Assembly (NCBI GenBank): GCA_035647615.1
Contig: DASRND010000006.1
Coordinates: 20,500 to 84,499, forward strand
Reading direction: 5' to 3'
DNA length: 64,000 nucleotides
DNA from: Bacteroidales bacterium
Lineage (GTDB): Bacteria; Bacteroidota; Bacteroidia; Bacteroidales; 4484-276
Translations under genes and position numbers: made by a program
In this document: positions 52,570-61,115 of the stretch, one piece after another
How positions within the stretch are numbered: the stretch's first letter is position 1
Layout of the letters: the number at the start of each line of letters is the position of its first letter
Notes under the pieces: generated by a model
Seen by the model: only the letters and a program-made list of their open reading frames with translations
The model's database searches: none
Told to the model about the DNA's origin: nothing

Positions 52570-53541
52570 ATGTTGAAAATCGGAGTGCTTGGCGCCGGCC
52601 ATCTCGGGAAAATTCATATCAAATGTATCCGCGAAATTAGCGACTACGAGCTGGTGGGTTTTTACGATCCTAACGTTGAAACGGCTACCCGTGTGGCTGA
52701 GGAGTTTGGGCTGAAAAACTTCGACTCGCTCGATTCCATCATCGAGGCCGTGGATGTGGTGGACATAGTAACGCCTACCGTTTCGCATTTCGATTGTGCG
52801 GCAGCAGCTTTGCGCAAATCGCGCCACGTATTTATCGAGAAACCCATTGTGACCACTCCGGCAGAAGCCCGCGAGCTGATGAAGATTGCCGCCGAGGCTG
52901 GCGTTAAAGTGCAGGTAGGGCACGTGGAGCGTTTTAATCCCGCTTTTCTGGCAGCCGGTAAATACATCAACAATCCAATGTTTATCGAGACGCACCGCCT
53001 GTCGCAGTTCAACCCGCGTGGCACCGACGTGCCGGTGATCCTCGATCTGATGATCCACGACATCGACATTATCCTGAGCGTGGTGCGTAGCAACGTGAAA
53101 AAAATCAGCGCAAGCGGTGTACCCATCGTTTCTGACACTCCCGACATCGCTAACGCCCGCATTGAGTTCGACAATGGCTGCGTGGCCAACCTCACCGCCA
53201 GCCGTATCTCGATGAAAAACATGCGCAAATCACGCTTCTTCCAGCGCGACGCCTACATCTCTGTTGACTTTCTGAATAAAGAGCTTGAGATTGTGCAAAT
53301 GAAAGACATCGATCGCGATCCCGACGATCCTTTTGCTATGGTGCTCGATCTGGGCAAGGGAAAAGGCATGAAGGAAATTATTATCGATAAACCGATGGTG
53401 GAGCCAAATAACGCCATCATCGTTGAGCTGGAAAGCTTTGCCAACGCCATCAACAACAATGCTACCCCGCCCGTCACCATCAACGATGGCTATCAGGCGC
53501 TGGAGGTGGCTTATCGCATCCTCGAAAAGATCAACTATTAG
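52570..53541 (+). CDS. Gfo/Idh/MocA family oxidoreductase
   Basis: This 323-residue NAD(P)-dependent oxidoreductase has the Rossmann motif IGVLGAGHLGKIHI (residues 4-17), FIEKPIVTTPAEA with the family EKP motif (near residue 98), and GHVERFNPAF. The C-terminal alpha/beta domain has DLMIHDIDIIL with the catalytic His region. Family members act on sugars or on UDP-GlcNAc-type nucleotides. The start is taken as the ATG at 52570, which follows a promoter box. Nearby sugar-transferase and lipoprotein genes suggest a part in surface polysaccharide or lipid A synthesis, an inference from context only. Confidence 0.93.
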   Translation: MLKIGVLGAGHLGKIHIKCIREISDYELVGFYDPNVETATRVAEEFGLKNFDSLDSIIEAVDVVDIVTPTVSHFDCAAAALRKSRHVFIEKPIVTTPAEARELMKIAAEAGVKVQVGHVERFNPAFLAAGKYINNPMFIETHRLSQFNPRGTDVPVILDLMIHDIDIILSVVRSNVKKISASGVPIVSDTPDIANARIEFDNGCVANLTASRISMKNMRKSRFFQRDAYISVDFLNKELEIVQMKDIDRDPDDPFAMVLDLGKGKGMKEIIIDKPMVEPNNAIIVELESFANAINNNATPPVTINDGYQALEVAYRILEKINY

Positions 53542-53623
53542 ACAGCTGGTGCAGGGCGCAACAGACAATATAAGCCGGGCGGCGGCCGTTTCAGAAATTC
53601 AATTAAAAACAAACAATGTGCGG

Positions 53624-54496
53624 ATGAATATTTTGAAAAATAAATGGTGGGTGCTGACGATGATTGGCAGCATGGTGATTTTCTTTTCGGCCTGTTCGGA
53701 TGAAAATCTCGAACCCGGCGTTCCGGCCTTTGTTTCGTTAGATTATGTCGAGTTTTCAACGAATCCTTCGCAGGGTTCTCCTTTGCAAAATATTTCTGAT
53801 GCATGGGTATTTGCCAACGGCGCCACCATCGGCGTTTTCGAGATGCCCGTGAAGGTGCCCGTTTTGGTTTCGGGCAAAGGCGAGTTGCGTATTGAGGCGG
53901 GCATCAAGCTCAACGGCATTGCCACCACGCGCGTCAACAATCCTTTTTTTGAACCCATTGTCATCAAGGATTTCAATTTTATTTCCGATTCGATTCTTGA
54001 TGTGGATTTGCATACTACCTATCGCGAAAGCACCATCTTCGACTGGATAGAGGATTTTGAAGAGTTACCACTGTCGCTCGATACTACCAACCTGGGTGGA
54101 AAGGCTTTCATCACCCGCACTTCCGAAGGAGCCATTAGCGGAAACTTTGCGGGCATTATCCAGCTCGATGGGCAGCACAAAATTTTCGAGGCAGCCTCCT
54201 TCCAGGACTATACCTTGCCGGTGGACGGACGTCCGGTGCTGCTCGAGATGCATTATAAAAACACCACTCCTTTTTCGGTGGGAATCATTGCACAAAGTCC
54301 TTCGCAGGTCATCAAAAAAGAAATTATCGTGCTTTATCCAAAGCAGGAGTGGAACAAGATTTATATCAACCTTACGGATCAACTGCGCGAAAGTTCTAAT
54401 GCGCGCACTTTTAAAGTTTTGATCCGCAGTTATATCGACGCGGACGATGAGCAGCACACCATCCATCTCGACAATCTCAAACTTATGCACCGATAA
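53624..54496 (+). CDS. Lipoprotein of unknown function
   Basis: The frame is open from 53423, but that part overlaps the oxidoreductase gene; the ATG at 53624 gives a 290-residue lipoprotein with lipobox FFSAC (Cys21). The mature part is beta-rich, with segments EPIVIKDFNFISDSILDVDL (residues 105-124) and PVLLEMHYKNTTPFSVG. It ends with a jelly-roll-like strand (HTIHLDNLKLMHR). I do not recognise a named family. It follows the oxidoreductase gene by 82 bp and precedes the sugar transferase gene by 12 bp, so these three likely form an operon. Confidence 0.8.
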   Translation: MNILKNKWWVLTMIGSMVIFFSACSDENLEPGVPAFVSLDYVEFSTNPSQGSPLQNISDAWVFANGATIGVFEMPVKVPVLVSGKGELRIEAGIKLNGIATTRVNNPFFEPIVIKDFNFISDSILDVDLHTTYRESTIFDWIEDFEELPLSLDTTNLGGKAFITRTSEGAISGNFAGIIQLDGQHKIFEAASFQDYTLPVDGRPVLLEMHYKNTTPFSVGIIAQSPSQVIKKEIIVLYPKQEWNKIYINLTDQLRESSNARTFKVLIRSYIDADDEQHTIHLDNLKLMHR

Positions 54497-54508
54497 ACCT
54501 GATGAAAG

Positions 54509-55933
54509 ATGCAGACACTTAATAAAAAGACTCAGCAGGCCAGGTATGTTTTTGCCGACTGGCTCGCGGCGGCGCTGGCCTGGATGCTTTTCTTCGCTTA
54601 TCGTAAAGTTTCGGTAATCCCCGATCTGCTGCACAATCTTCACGAAATTTATGGCGACCCCAACTTCTATCGCGGCATGGTGGTGGTGCCTCTGTTCTGG
54701 CTAATTCTTTACATAATTGCCGGAAGCTACCGTCGCATCTACCGAAAGTCGCGCCTCCGCGAGATCACCGCCACTTTTACAACGGTATTTATTGGCGTGG
54801 TTATCATCTTTTTTACGCTGCTGCTCGACGACGTCGTTTCCTCACCCGCCAGCTATTACAAGTCGTTCACCATGCTTTATCTGCTGCAGTTTGTCTTTAC
54901 GGCTTCTTTCCGACTTTTTATCACTACGCGAACCGTCAAGAAAATTCACCATAAAGTTCTTGGTTTTAATACCATTATCGTAGGTAGTAATGAGAATGCG
55001 GTGAATCTTTACAAGCAGCTGGATGCACAGTTTCCGTCGTCGGGAAACCGGTTTCTTGGTTTTGTTAATGCGCGTGTTTACGACAAATATCAATTGGCTG
55101 ATCATCTGCCGCATTTGGGCTTTTATAAGGAGTTGCCCCGGCTGGTGCGCGAGCTGAAGGTGGAAGAGGTGGTGATAGCCATCGAACGCAGTGAAACGCA
55201 GTTGGTCGAGAAAATCCTGACGCAGATAGAAGACACCGATGTTATCATCAAAATTATACCAGCCATGCAGGATTATCTGCTGGGCAGCGTAAAGACGACT
55301 TCCATTTTTACGGAGCCGCTCGTGCAGATTTCGCCGCACATGATGCCGCCCTGGCAGGAATCCATCAAGCGCCTGATCGACTTCAGCGCTTCGCTGGTGG
55401 CCATCATCTTGTTATTGCCTGTTTACATTTTACTTTATCTGTTTGTGAAATTTTCTTCGCCGGGACCCGCATTTTATTTTCAGGAGCGCATCGGACTGCA
55501 CGGAAAACCATTTATGATTCCAAAGTTCAGGTCGATGTATGTTGGTGCCGAGAAGGACACGCCCCAGTTGTCGTCGAAGGATGACAGCCGCATTACGTCG
55601 GTCGGGAAGTTTATGCGCAAAGTACGTTTGGACGAGCTGCCGCAGTTTTTTACGGTGCTTACCGGAAGGATGTCGTTGGTGGGATATCGTCCCGAGCGCC
55701 AGTTTTTTATCGATCAAATCGTAAAACGCGCCCCACATTATCGTTTGCTTTTTAAGATAAAACCAGGAATCACATCGTGGGGACAGATCAAATTTGGCTA
55801 TGCCAGCAATGTGGATGAGATGGTGCAGCGGCTTAAATATGATATTTTGTATGTCGAAAACATGTCGCTTGCCATGGATTTCAAAATCATGTTTTACACG
55901 GTCCTAATCATTGTGAAGGGGAGTGGGAAATAG
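54509..55933 (+). CDS. Polyprenyl-phosphate sugar-1-phosphate transferase (WcaJ/WbaP type)
   Basis: This 474-residue integral membrane enzyme adds the first sugar phosphate to undecaprenyl phosphate for a surface polysaccharide. The N-terminal 110 residues hold four membrane segments. A Rossmann-like CoA-binding-type domain follows (TIIVGSNENAVNLYKQL, residues 152-168). After a hydrophobic segment (SASLVAIILLLPVYILLYLF, residues 294-313) comes the catalytic bac_transf domain: FKFSSPGPAFYFQERIGLHGKPF (in parts), KFRSMYVGAEKD, VRLDELPQF and MSLVGYRPER. A hairpin at 55960-55985 follows the gene. Confidence 0.94.
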   Translation: MQTLNKKTQQARYVFADWLAAALAWMLFFAYRKVSVIPDLLHNLHEIYGDPNFYRGMVVVPLFWLILYIIAGSYRRIYRKSRLREITATFTTVFIGVVIIFFTLLLDDVVSSPASYYKSFTMLYLLQFVFTASFRLFITTRTVKKIHHKVLGFNTIIVGSNENAVNLYKQLDAQFPSSGNRFLGFVNARVYDKYQLADHLPHLGFYKELPRLVRELKVEEVVIAIERSETQLVEKILTQIEDTDVIIKIIPAMQDYLLGSVKTTSIFTEPLVQISPHMMPPWQESIKRLIDFSASLVAIILLLPVYILLYLFVKFSSPGPAFYFQERIGLHGKPFMIPKFRSMYVGAEKDTPQLSSKDDSRITSVGKFMRKVRLDELPQFFTVLTGRMSLVGYRPERQFFIDQIVKRAPHYRLLFKIKPGITSWGQIKFGYASNVDEMVQRLKYDILYVENMSLAMDFKIMFYTVLIIVKGSGK

Positions 55934-55959
55934 AAGTGCCTCTCTTTTATTTTTGGACG

Positions 55960-55985
55960 TTTCGAGGTCCTTCGGACGCTCGAAA
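55960..55985 (+). terminator. Hairpin after the sugar transferase gene
   Basis: TTTCGAG-GTCC-ttc-GGAC-g-CTCGAAA forms an 11-pair stem with one bulge, 27 bp after the stop. There is no T-run downstream, so an intrinsic terminator is only tentative. Confidence 0.45.
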
Positions 55986-56152
55986 GTCTGAGGGTAAGGG
56001 CGACTTTCTATTCTCAAAGATTCAAGATAGAAACGTTAAACTTAAAAAAAAGTAAAAGTTGAATTTGCTTGCCGGTGAGCACGATAATACGTGAAAATTG
56101 AAAAACTACGAATTATGTTTCTTAGCTGTTATAGTTTCTGTTTTAATAAAGC

Positions 56153-56188
56153 AAAACTCCCGGAGGTAGATTGCCTTCGGGAGTTTTT
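56153..56188 (-). terminator. Intrinsic terminator after eno (bidirectional)
   Basis: AAAACTCCCG and CGGGAGTTTT form a 10-bp stem around a 15-nt loop that itself can pair (GAGG with CCTT). It lies 22 bp after the eno stop. A nearly identical structure ends the next gene at 57836-57873. Confidence 0.9.
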
Positions 56189-56209
56189 GTTATTATTGAT
56201 TTGCTGTTA

Positions 56210-57493
56210 TTATTTGGCGTTTTTAAATGCTTTAATACCTGCAAATCTTGATGTTTTTCCTAGTTCATGCTCTATCCGCATTAACTGGTTAAACTTCTCT
56301 ATGCGTTCACCACGGCAACCACTTCCGGTTTTTAAGTGACCTGCATTTACTGCAACGGTGAGGTCGGAAATAAAGCTGTCGATGGTTTCCCCACTTCGGT
56401 GCGACACAAAACAATTGTAAGAGTTTTTGTATGCCAACTCAATGGTTTCAAGCGTTTCGGTTACAGTACCAATTTGGTTTAGTTTGATAAGGATAGAATT
56501 AGCCACACCTTTTTCAATACCTTCGGCCAGGATTTTCTTATTGGTACAGAAAATATCATCCCCAACAATTTCTGTTTTTTTACCGAGAACATCTGTCAGA
56601 TTTTTCCAGCCTTCCCAGTCATTTTCGGCCAAACCATCTTCAAGCAGAACAATCGGATATTGGTTTACCCAACTTTCCCAAAGTTTAACCATATCATCAC
56701 TTGAAACTAATTTTTGTGTGCTTTTGAAAAATTTATATTTCCCATTTTCCCACATTGCACTTGCAGCCGGGTCAAGACAGATACTTACATCTTTCCCGGG
56801 TGTATATCCAGCTTTATGTATGCCTTCTAAAATCATTTCAACAGCTTGATCATTCGATTTCAAATCAGGAGCAAACCCACCCTCATCACCTACACCTGTG
56901 CTAAGACCTTTTGCTTTTAAAACCGATTTCAGGCTATGGAATACTTCTTCACCCATGCGGATGGATTCTCTAAATGAAGGCGCATTGTGCGGCGCAATCA
57001 TAAATTCCTGAAAGTCCACATTGTTGTCAGCATGACTACCTCCATTTATAACATTCATACAGGGCACTGGCAATAAGTAAGCATTACTTCCACCTAAATA
57101 CTGATAAAGTGTTGTCTTTGTACTTAATGATTTGGCTCGGGCATAAGCCATTGAAACGGCTAAAATAGCATTTGCTCCAAGTTTAGATTTATTAGGCGTT
57201 CCGTCTAATTCGATCATCAGGTAATCTAATTCGCGCTGACTTTGGAAACATTTGCCTACTATTTCTTTAGCGATAATCGTATTCACATTTGCCACGGCTT
57301 TTAGTACGCCTTTACCGCCGTAACGATTTTTATCGCCATCCCTCATTTCTACCGCTTCCCGTTCACCTGTTGATGCTCCACTTGGTACCATAGCACGTGA
57401 CAATGTTCCGTCTTCCAGTTGCAAGTTCACTTCAACTGTAGGATTTCCCCTTGAATCGAGTATTTCGATTGCTTTTACTTTTTGAATTTTCAT
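56210..57493 (-). CDS. eno: Enolase
   Basis: This 427-residue glycolytic enzyme interconverts 2-phosphoglycerate and phosphoenolpyruvate. It carries [13 protein letters not shown] at the N-terminus, [41 protein letters not shown] (in parts, with the catalytic His), [10 protein letters not shown], the metal ligands in [21 protein letters not shown], and [17 protein letters not shown]. All catalytic positions are present and the length is normal. The gene lies at the left end of a visibly AT-richer stretch (56.1-61.5 kb) and is transcribed from a well-formed promoter at 57727-57757 with a leader of about 225 nt that contains a repeated element. Whether it is the only enolase gene of the genome cannot be told. 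Confidence 0.98.
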   Translation of the reverse strand: MKIQKVKAIEILDSRGNPTVEVNLQLEDGTLSRAMVPSGASTGEREAVEMRDGDKNRYGGKGVLKAVANVNTIIAKEIVGKCFQSQRELDYLMIELDGTPNKSKLGANAILAVSMAYARAKSLSTKTTLYQYLGGSNAYLLPVPCMNVINGGSHADNNVDFQEFMIAPHNAPSFRESIRMGEEVFHSLKSVLKAKGLSTGVGDEGGFAPDLKSNDQAVEMILEGIHKAGYTPGKDVSICLDPAASAMWENGKYKFFKSTQKLVSSDDMVKLWESWVNQYPIVLLEDGLAENDWEGWKNLTDVLGKKTEIVGDDIFCTNKKILAEGIEKGVANSILIKLNQIGTVTETLETIELAYKNSYNCFVSHRSGETIDSFISDLTVAVNAGHLKTGSGCRGERIEKFNQLMRIEHELGKTSRFAGIKAFKNAK

Positions 57494-57573
57494 TATGTAA
57501 TTCCTCTGTTTTTAAATTTATTATTTTTATTAAAGTTAATTAATCTCGTGATGTGTTCCTTCATCTTGAACAC

Positions 57574-57670
57574 AACCTCTGTGTAAATGTAATGTTACGT
57601 TTATTTCTTCATTCCCCTTTACCAAAAGGTTTCTACAAATCTAATCTGGCTGGGTTCGCTTGCCCGGGTT
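57574..57670 (-). repeat. 97-bp repeated leader element, copy 1 (eno)
   Basis: It matches 60526-60622 over the same 97-bp length with about ten differences. Its left 56 bp also match 58360-58416. Both long copies contain a TAnnTTTG sequence at the same place (here TAGATTTG, 57636-57643, minus strand) and both end 80-85 bp before a minus-strand start codon. Confidence 0.85.
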
Positions 57671-57726
57671 CCCTTCATTTTACAATCTGAATCTCTCATT
57701 TTTAAAATCCTAATTTTTCATTCCAA

Positions 57727-57757
57727 CAAAAGTAAGCATGATTTGGACAGGGAACAA
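57727..57757 (-). promoter_or_regulatory. eno promoter
   Basis: On the minus strand TTG (57757-57755), exactly 20 bp, and TACTTTTG (57734-57727): a canonical Bacteroidota promoter. Confidence 0.7.
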
Positions 57758-57835
57758 CCGCACAGCCTTTTTTATTTTCAAACATTTCCTTGTTAATCGC
57801 ATTCCATAGCTGTGACCATTTCCATTTTAATAAAA

Positions 57836-57873
57836 AAAACTCCCGGAGGCAGATTGTCCTTCGGGAGTTTTTT
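57836..57873 (-). terminator. Intrinsic terminator, twin of the eno terminator
   Basis: AAAACTCCCG and CGGGAGTTTT around a 15-nt loop, overlapping the stop codon of the small membrane protein gene. It is nearly identical to 56153-56188. Confidence 0.88.
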
Positions 57874-58333
57874 ATTTAATTTCTACATCAAGCTGTCTAC
57901 CTTCTTCAAATGCTTTTTTGTCCATTCCAGAACCAACAGCAATTCCAATTGCTAGTCCTATTGGTAATCCAATTCCTAAAAAAGCCATATTTCCAAGGCT
58001 AACACCAAAAGAAACACCAATCGGAATACCAAGTGCAGTCATTCCAGTAACTAACCAAAGTTTTCGATAGTAGTTTTTTGGCACCAACTTAACCTCTTTT
58101 TCAAGCAATTTGATAATCATAGTTTGCTTTCTTTTCATTCTTTTTCCCATATCATCTCCTAACATAGAAGTTGAATTCATCTCTTCAACGTCTTTATTAA
58201 TAGACATAACCAGCTTATCAGGCAAATCCCTTTTTCGCAATTCAGATAGTAGTTTTTCAAACTGAATATACGTTTCTTTAAGTTTGACATTGTTCTCAAT
58301 GCCTGGTTTTTGATTTAACTCATTAATCTTCAT
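57872..58333 (-). CDS. Small membrane protein with glycine-zipper segments
   Basis: This 153-residue protein has a charged helical N-terminal part (residues 1-85, lysine and glutamate rich) and two adjoining hydrophobic segments at residues 92-140 (LWLVTGMTALGIPIGVSFGVSL and AFLGIGLPIGLAIGIAVGSG in parts) with small-residue spacing like a glycine zipper. It ends with KKAFEEGRQLDVEIK. It is a probable inner-membrane protein of unknown function. Its upstream region has a shortened copy of the repeated leader element, and it ends in its own terminator, so it is transcribed separately from eno. Confidence 0.75.
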   Translation of the reverse strand: MKINELNQKPGIENNVKLKETYIQFEKLLSELRKRDLPDKLVMSINKDVEEMNSTSMLGDDMGKRMKRKQTMIIKLLEKEVKLVPKNYYRKLWLVTGMTALGIPIGVSFGVSLGNMAFLGIGLPIGLAIGIAVGSGMDKKAFEEGRQLDVEIK

Positions 58334-58359
58334 TCGTCTGTTTTTTTAATATTAAGCAC

Positions 58360-58416
58360 AACTTCTGTGTAAACGCTATGTTACATTAATTTCTTCATCA
58401 TCCTTTACCAGAAAGG
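58360..58416 (-). repeat. Repeated leader element, short copy 2
   Basis: 57 bp matching the left part of the 97-bp elements at 57574 and 60526. The half with the TAnnTTTG box is missing; the end of the neighbouring Asp-box gene lies there instead. Confidence 0.75.
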
Positions 58417-58422
58417 CCACTC

Positions 58423-60441
58423 TTATCTTTGGATTATCAATTTTTGTTTTCCGATAAAGTTTTCCGATTTGATCTCGACCAGGTAGATTCCGTTGCTTAG
58501 CTTGCTGATGTTAATTTCCTGTTGATTTTTTTTCAGTGTTTCAGTTTTTACCAATGAACCATTCACATTAAAAATATTCAATGTTTTATAGGTATTGTCA
58601 TCTGTGTCAACACTTATCGTAAAAAACTCAGAAGCAGGATTCGGGTAAATAGCAATGCTGTTTTTTATGTCTATTTCTTCTATTCCCACTGGTAAAGGTC
58701 GTTTCCAAACACCAGAGTTATGAGTTCCAGCAAAGATATTTGTTTCGCTGATGGCTAATGTATAGATAGAGTTACTCGTCAAGCCGTCATTAAACTCCGT
58801 CCATGAGACTCCATTATTTCTTGATAAAAATACTCCGCCTTCCCGAGTTCCTGCAAAGATATTTGTTCCGCTGATGGCTAATGATTGGACGAAAGCATTT
58901 GTCAAGCCGTTACTAAACTCAGTCCATGAGCTGCCATTATTGGTTGATAAAAACACGCCGTCCGAAGTTCCTGCAAAGATATCTGTTCCGCTCATGGCTA
59001 ATGATTGGACATAAGGATTTGTCAAACCAGTATTCACCTCAGTCCATAAGCTTCCATTATTGCTTGATATAAACACACCGGCATCATAAGTTCCTGCAAA
59101 GATATTTGTTCCGCTGAAGGCTATTGAGTTGATAGCATTAGTTGTAAAACCGTTATTCACCTCAGTCCACGAGTCTCCATTATTGATTGATAAAAACATT
59201 CCGCCGCCCCAGGTTCCTGCAAAGATATTTGTTCCGCTGATGGCTAATGATTGGACATAAGGATTTGTCAAACCGGTATTAACCTCTGTCCATGAGCTTC
59301 CATTATTGGTTGATAAAAATACGCCTCCGTTAGTTCCGGCAAATAAATTTGTTCCGCTGATGGCTATTGGTCTGACCCAAGAGTTTGTCAAACCGTTATT
59401 AACCGCCGCCCATGAGTTTCCATTATTGGTTGATAAAAATACTCCGTGTCCAAAAGTTCCTGCAAATATATTTGTTCCGATCATGGCTAATGAATGGACA
59501 GCAGTATTTGTCAAACCAGTATTAACCAAATTCCATGAGCCTCCATTATTGCTTGATAAAAACACTCCGCCATAAGTTCCTGCAAAGATGTTTGACCCGC
59601 TTATGGCTAATGATTGGACGAAAGCATTTGTCAAGCCGTTACTAAACTCAGTCCATGAGCTGCCATTATTGGTTGATAAAAACACGCCGTCCGAAGTTCC
59701 TGCAAAGATATTTGTTCCGCTGATGGCAAATGCTTGGACATAAATACTTGTTAAACCAGCATTAACCTCAGTCCATGAGTCTCCATTATTGGTTGATAAA
59801 AATACTCCGAGTCCAAAAGTTCCTGCAAATATATTTGTTCCGCTGATGGCTAATGCTTGGACATAAGGATTTGGCAAACCGGTATTAACTGCAGCCCATG
59901 AGCTTCCATTATTAGTTGATAAAAATACGCCGCCGCCGTAAGTTCCTGCAAAGATATTTGTTCCGCTGATGGCTATTGCTTGGACTTGAATACCTGCCAT
60001 CCCGTTACTAACCTCAGTCCATGAGCTTCCATTATTGCTTGATAAAAATACGCCAACCGAAGTTCCAGCAAAGATATTTGTTCCGCTGATGGCTATTGAA
60101 TGGACATAAGAATTTGTTAAACCGGTTGCCGTCCAAGAGCCTCCATTATTGGTTGATAGAAACACTCCGTAGCCCGAAGTTCCAGCAAAGATATTTGTTC
60201 CACTGATAGCTAACGAAAGGACTCTAGTACTTGGCAAACCGTTATTAACCTCAGTCCATGAGCTTCCATTATTGCTTGATAAAAACACTCCGCCACCATA
60301 AGTTCCTGCAAAAATATTTGTTCCGCTGATGGCTAATGATAGGACACTTCCTCCCTCAGGTCCGCTGGTTTGCTGCCATTGGGCATTTGCCGCAACCGCT
60401 GTAGCAATTAAAACTGTTAAGATAAATGTAAATTTTTTCAT
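58423..60441 (-). CDS. T9SS-exported Asp-box (BNR-like) repeat protein
   Basis: This 672-residue protein has a signal peptide (FTFILTVLIATAVAANA). Residues 28-570 hold 13 full tandem repeats and one partial, each 38-41 residues, with the pattern AISGTNIFAGT, GGVFLS, and the Asp-box-like S-x-NNGSSW. This gives a beta-propeller of sialidase or sortilin type without catalytic residues of a sialidase. Repeats 6 and 12 are nearly identical, pointing to recent internal duplication. The last 80 residues (IAIYPNPASEFFTISVD to GKQKLIIQR) are a type A T9SS sorting domain, so the protein is exposed on the surface or secreted. The ligand is unknown. Confidence 0.92.
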   Translation of the reverse strand: MKKFTFILTVLIATAVAANAQWQQTSGPEGGSVLSLAISGTNIFAGTYGGGVFLSSNNGSSWTEVNNGLPSTRVLSLAISGTNIFAGTSGYGVFLSTNNGGSWTATGLTNSYVHSIAISGTNIFAGTSVGVFLSSNNGSSWTEVSNGMAGIQVQAIAISGTNIFAGTYGGGVFLSTNNGSSWAAVNTGLPNPYVQALAISGTNIFAGTFGLGVFLSTNNGDSWTEVNAGLTSIYVQAFAISGTNIFAGTSDGVFLSTNNGSSWTEFSNGLTNAFVQSLAISGSNIFAGTYGGVFLSSNNGGSWNLVNTGLTNTAVHSLAMIGTNIFAGTFGHGVFLSTNNGNSWAAVNNGLTNSWVRPIAISGTNLFAGTNGGVFLSTNNGSSWTEVNTGLTNPYVQSLAISGTNIFAGTWGGGMFLSINNGDSWTEVNNGFTTNAINSIAFSGTNIFAGTYDAGVFISSNNGSLWTEVNTGLTNPYVQSLAMSGTDIFAGTSDGVFLSTNNGSSWTEFSNGLTNAFVQSLAISGTNIFAGTREGGVFLSRNNGVSWTEFNDGLTSNSIYTLAISETNIFAGTHNSGVWKRPLPVGIEEIDIKNSIAIYPNPASEFFTISVDTDDNTYKTLNIFNVNGSLVKTETLKKNQQEINISKLSNGIYLVEIKSENFIGKQKLIIQR

Positions 60442-60525
60442 GCTTGTTTTTGTCAGTGTTTATCGTGCTGACGCCGCACTTTTTTTGTTTTATCAATAAT
60501 TTTGTTGATCCATTTGCTTGCATCT

Positions 60526-60622
60526 AACCTCTTTGTATTTGTAATGTTACGTTTATTCCTTCATCATCCTTAACCAAAAGGTTTCTACAAAACTAATCTG
60601 GCTGGGTTCGTTTGCCCGGGTT
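60526..60622 (-). repeat. 97-bp repeated leader element, copy 3 (Asp-box gene)
   Basis: About 90 percent identical to 57574-57670, same length and orientation. TAGTTTTG (60595-60588, minus strand) fits the promoter -7 box and would give the Asp-box gene a leader of about 140 nt. Confidence 0.85.
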
Positions 60623-60665
60623 TCTCTGTTATGAAACCTTTTTGCGTTGGTGTTGCATGATTTTT

Positions 60666-60961
60666 TCATGGTTCAATAATTTTCCAATAGCCGGTCTTGT
60701 CACTCCCTTTACGTTCTAATATTCCCTTCTCTTTAAGTTCTTTTATTCTTCGTTTTGTAGTGCTTAAACTTACATTCAATCGCGCACCAATTTCGACTGC
60801 TGTTATTTTATTATTTTGCTTTATCAAATAAAATAGAGTGTCATTTACAGTGTCATTTTGCGTTTTTACAGTGTCATTTACAATGGGAACAAAATGAACT
60901 CTTTCGCTTTTTCTGCTTTGTTTGGCTCACCCTGTCGTATGTATTCTTCAAAGTTATCCAT
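60666..60961 (-). pseudogene. Relic of a Fic-type gene (VbhA-like start, winged-helix end)
   Basis: On the minus strand an ATG at 60961 reads MDNFEEYIRQGEPNKAEKAK, the opening I know from Bacteroidota Fic proteins with a VbhA-like antitoxin part, and stops after 27 codons. In another frame, the sequence continues RVHFVPIVNDTV, then FYLIKQNNKITAVEIGARLN, LSTTKRRIKELKEKGILERKG and GYWKIIEP with a stop at 60666. That is the winged-helix end of such proteins. The roughly 250 residues with the Fic motif are absent. It is best read as an internal deletion with frameshift. Confidence 0.6.
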
Positions 60962-61066
60962 TGTCTGAGCTATGATTTACTTTTCGATTTATGTCTGTCG
61001 TTTCTGTTTATTAAGCTTGGCGTTAACGGCGGGTGGTATGAAATCCTTTAGGGTTCCTGCTTATTT

Positions 61067-61112
61067 GCTTACAAGGATACCAATACCTGGTACGGCTCAA
61101 AATAAATTTCAC
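61067..61112. repeat. ACAAGGATACCAATACCTGG repeat, copy 1
   Basis: Similar to 61491-61538 (ACAAAGATTCCTACACCTGG, then AAAATAAATTTCA in both). The two copies, in the same orientation, flank the gene at 61116-61415. Confidence 0.65.
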
Positions 61113-61115
61113 AGT

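Larger units (their letters stand above)
57494..57871. other. 378-bp leader and promoter region of eno
   Basis: From right to left on the minus strand: the terminator of the preceding gene, the eno promoter (57727-57757), the repeated leader element (57574-57670) and an AT-rich stretch before the start codon. No small ORF of note. Confidence 0.7.
60442..61115. other. 674-bp stretch with leader element and gene relic
   Basis: Contains the leader copy at 60526-60622, the Fic-type relic at 60666-60961 and a repeat at 61067-61112. No intact gene. Confidence 0.7.

Noticed and set aside
53423..53623. N-terminal extension of the lipoprotein at 53624
   Set aside because: It overlaps the end of the oxidoreductase gene in another frame; the ATG at 53624 gives a proper lipoprotein signal.
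58700..60400. Regular repeats of about 117-123 bp suggesting a CRISPR or satellite array
   Set aside because: They are the coding repeats of the Asp-box protein; the period is a multiple of three and the frame stays open throughout.
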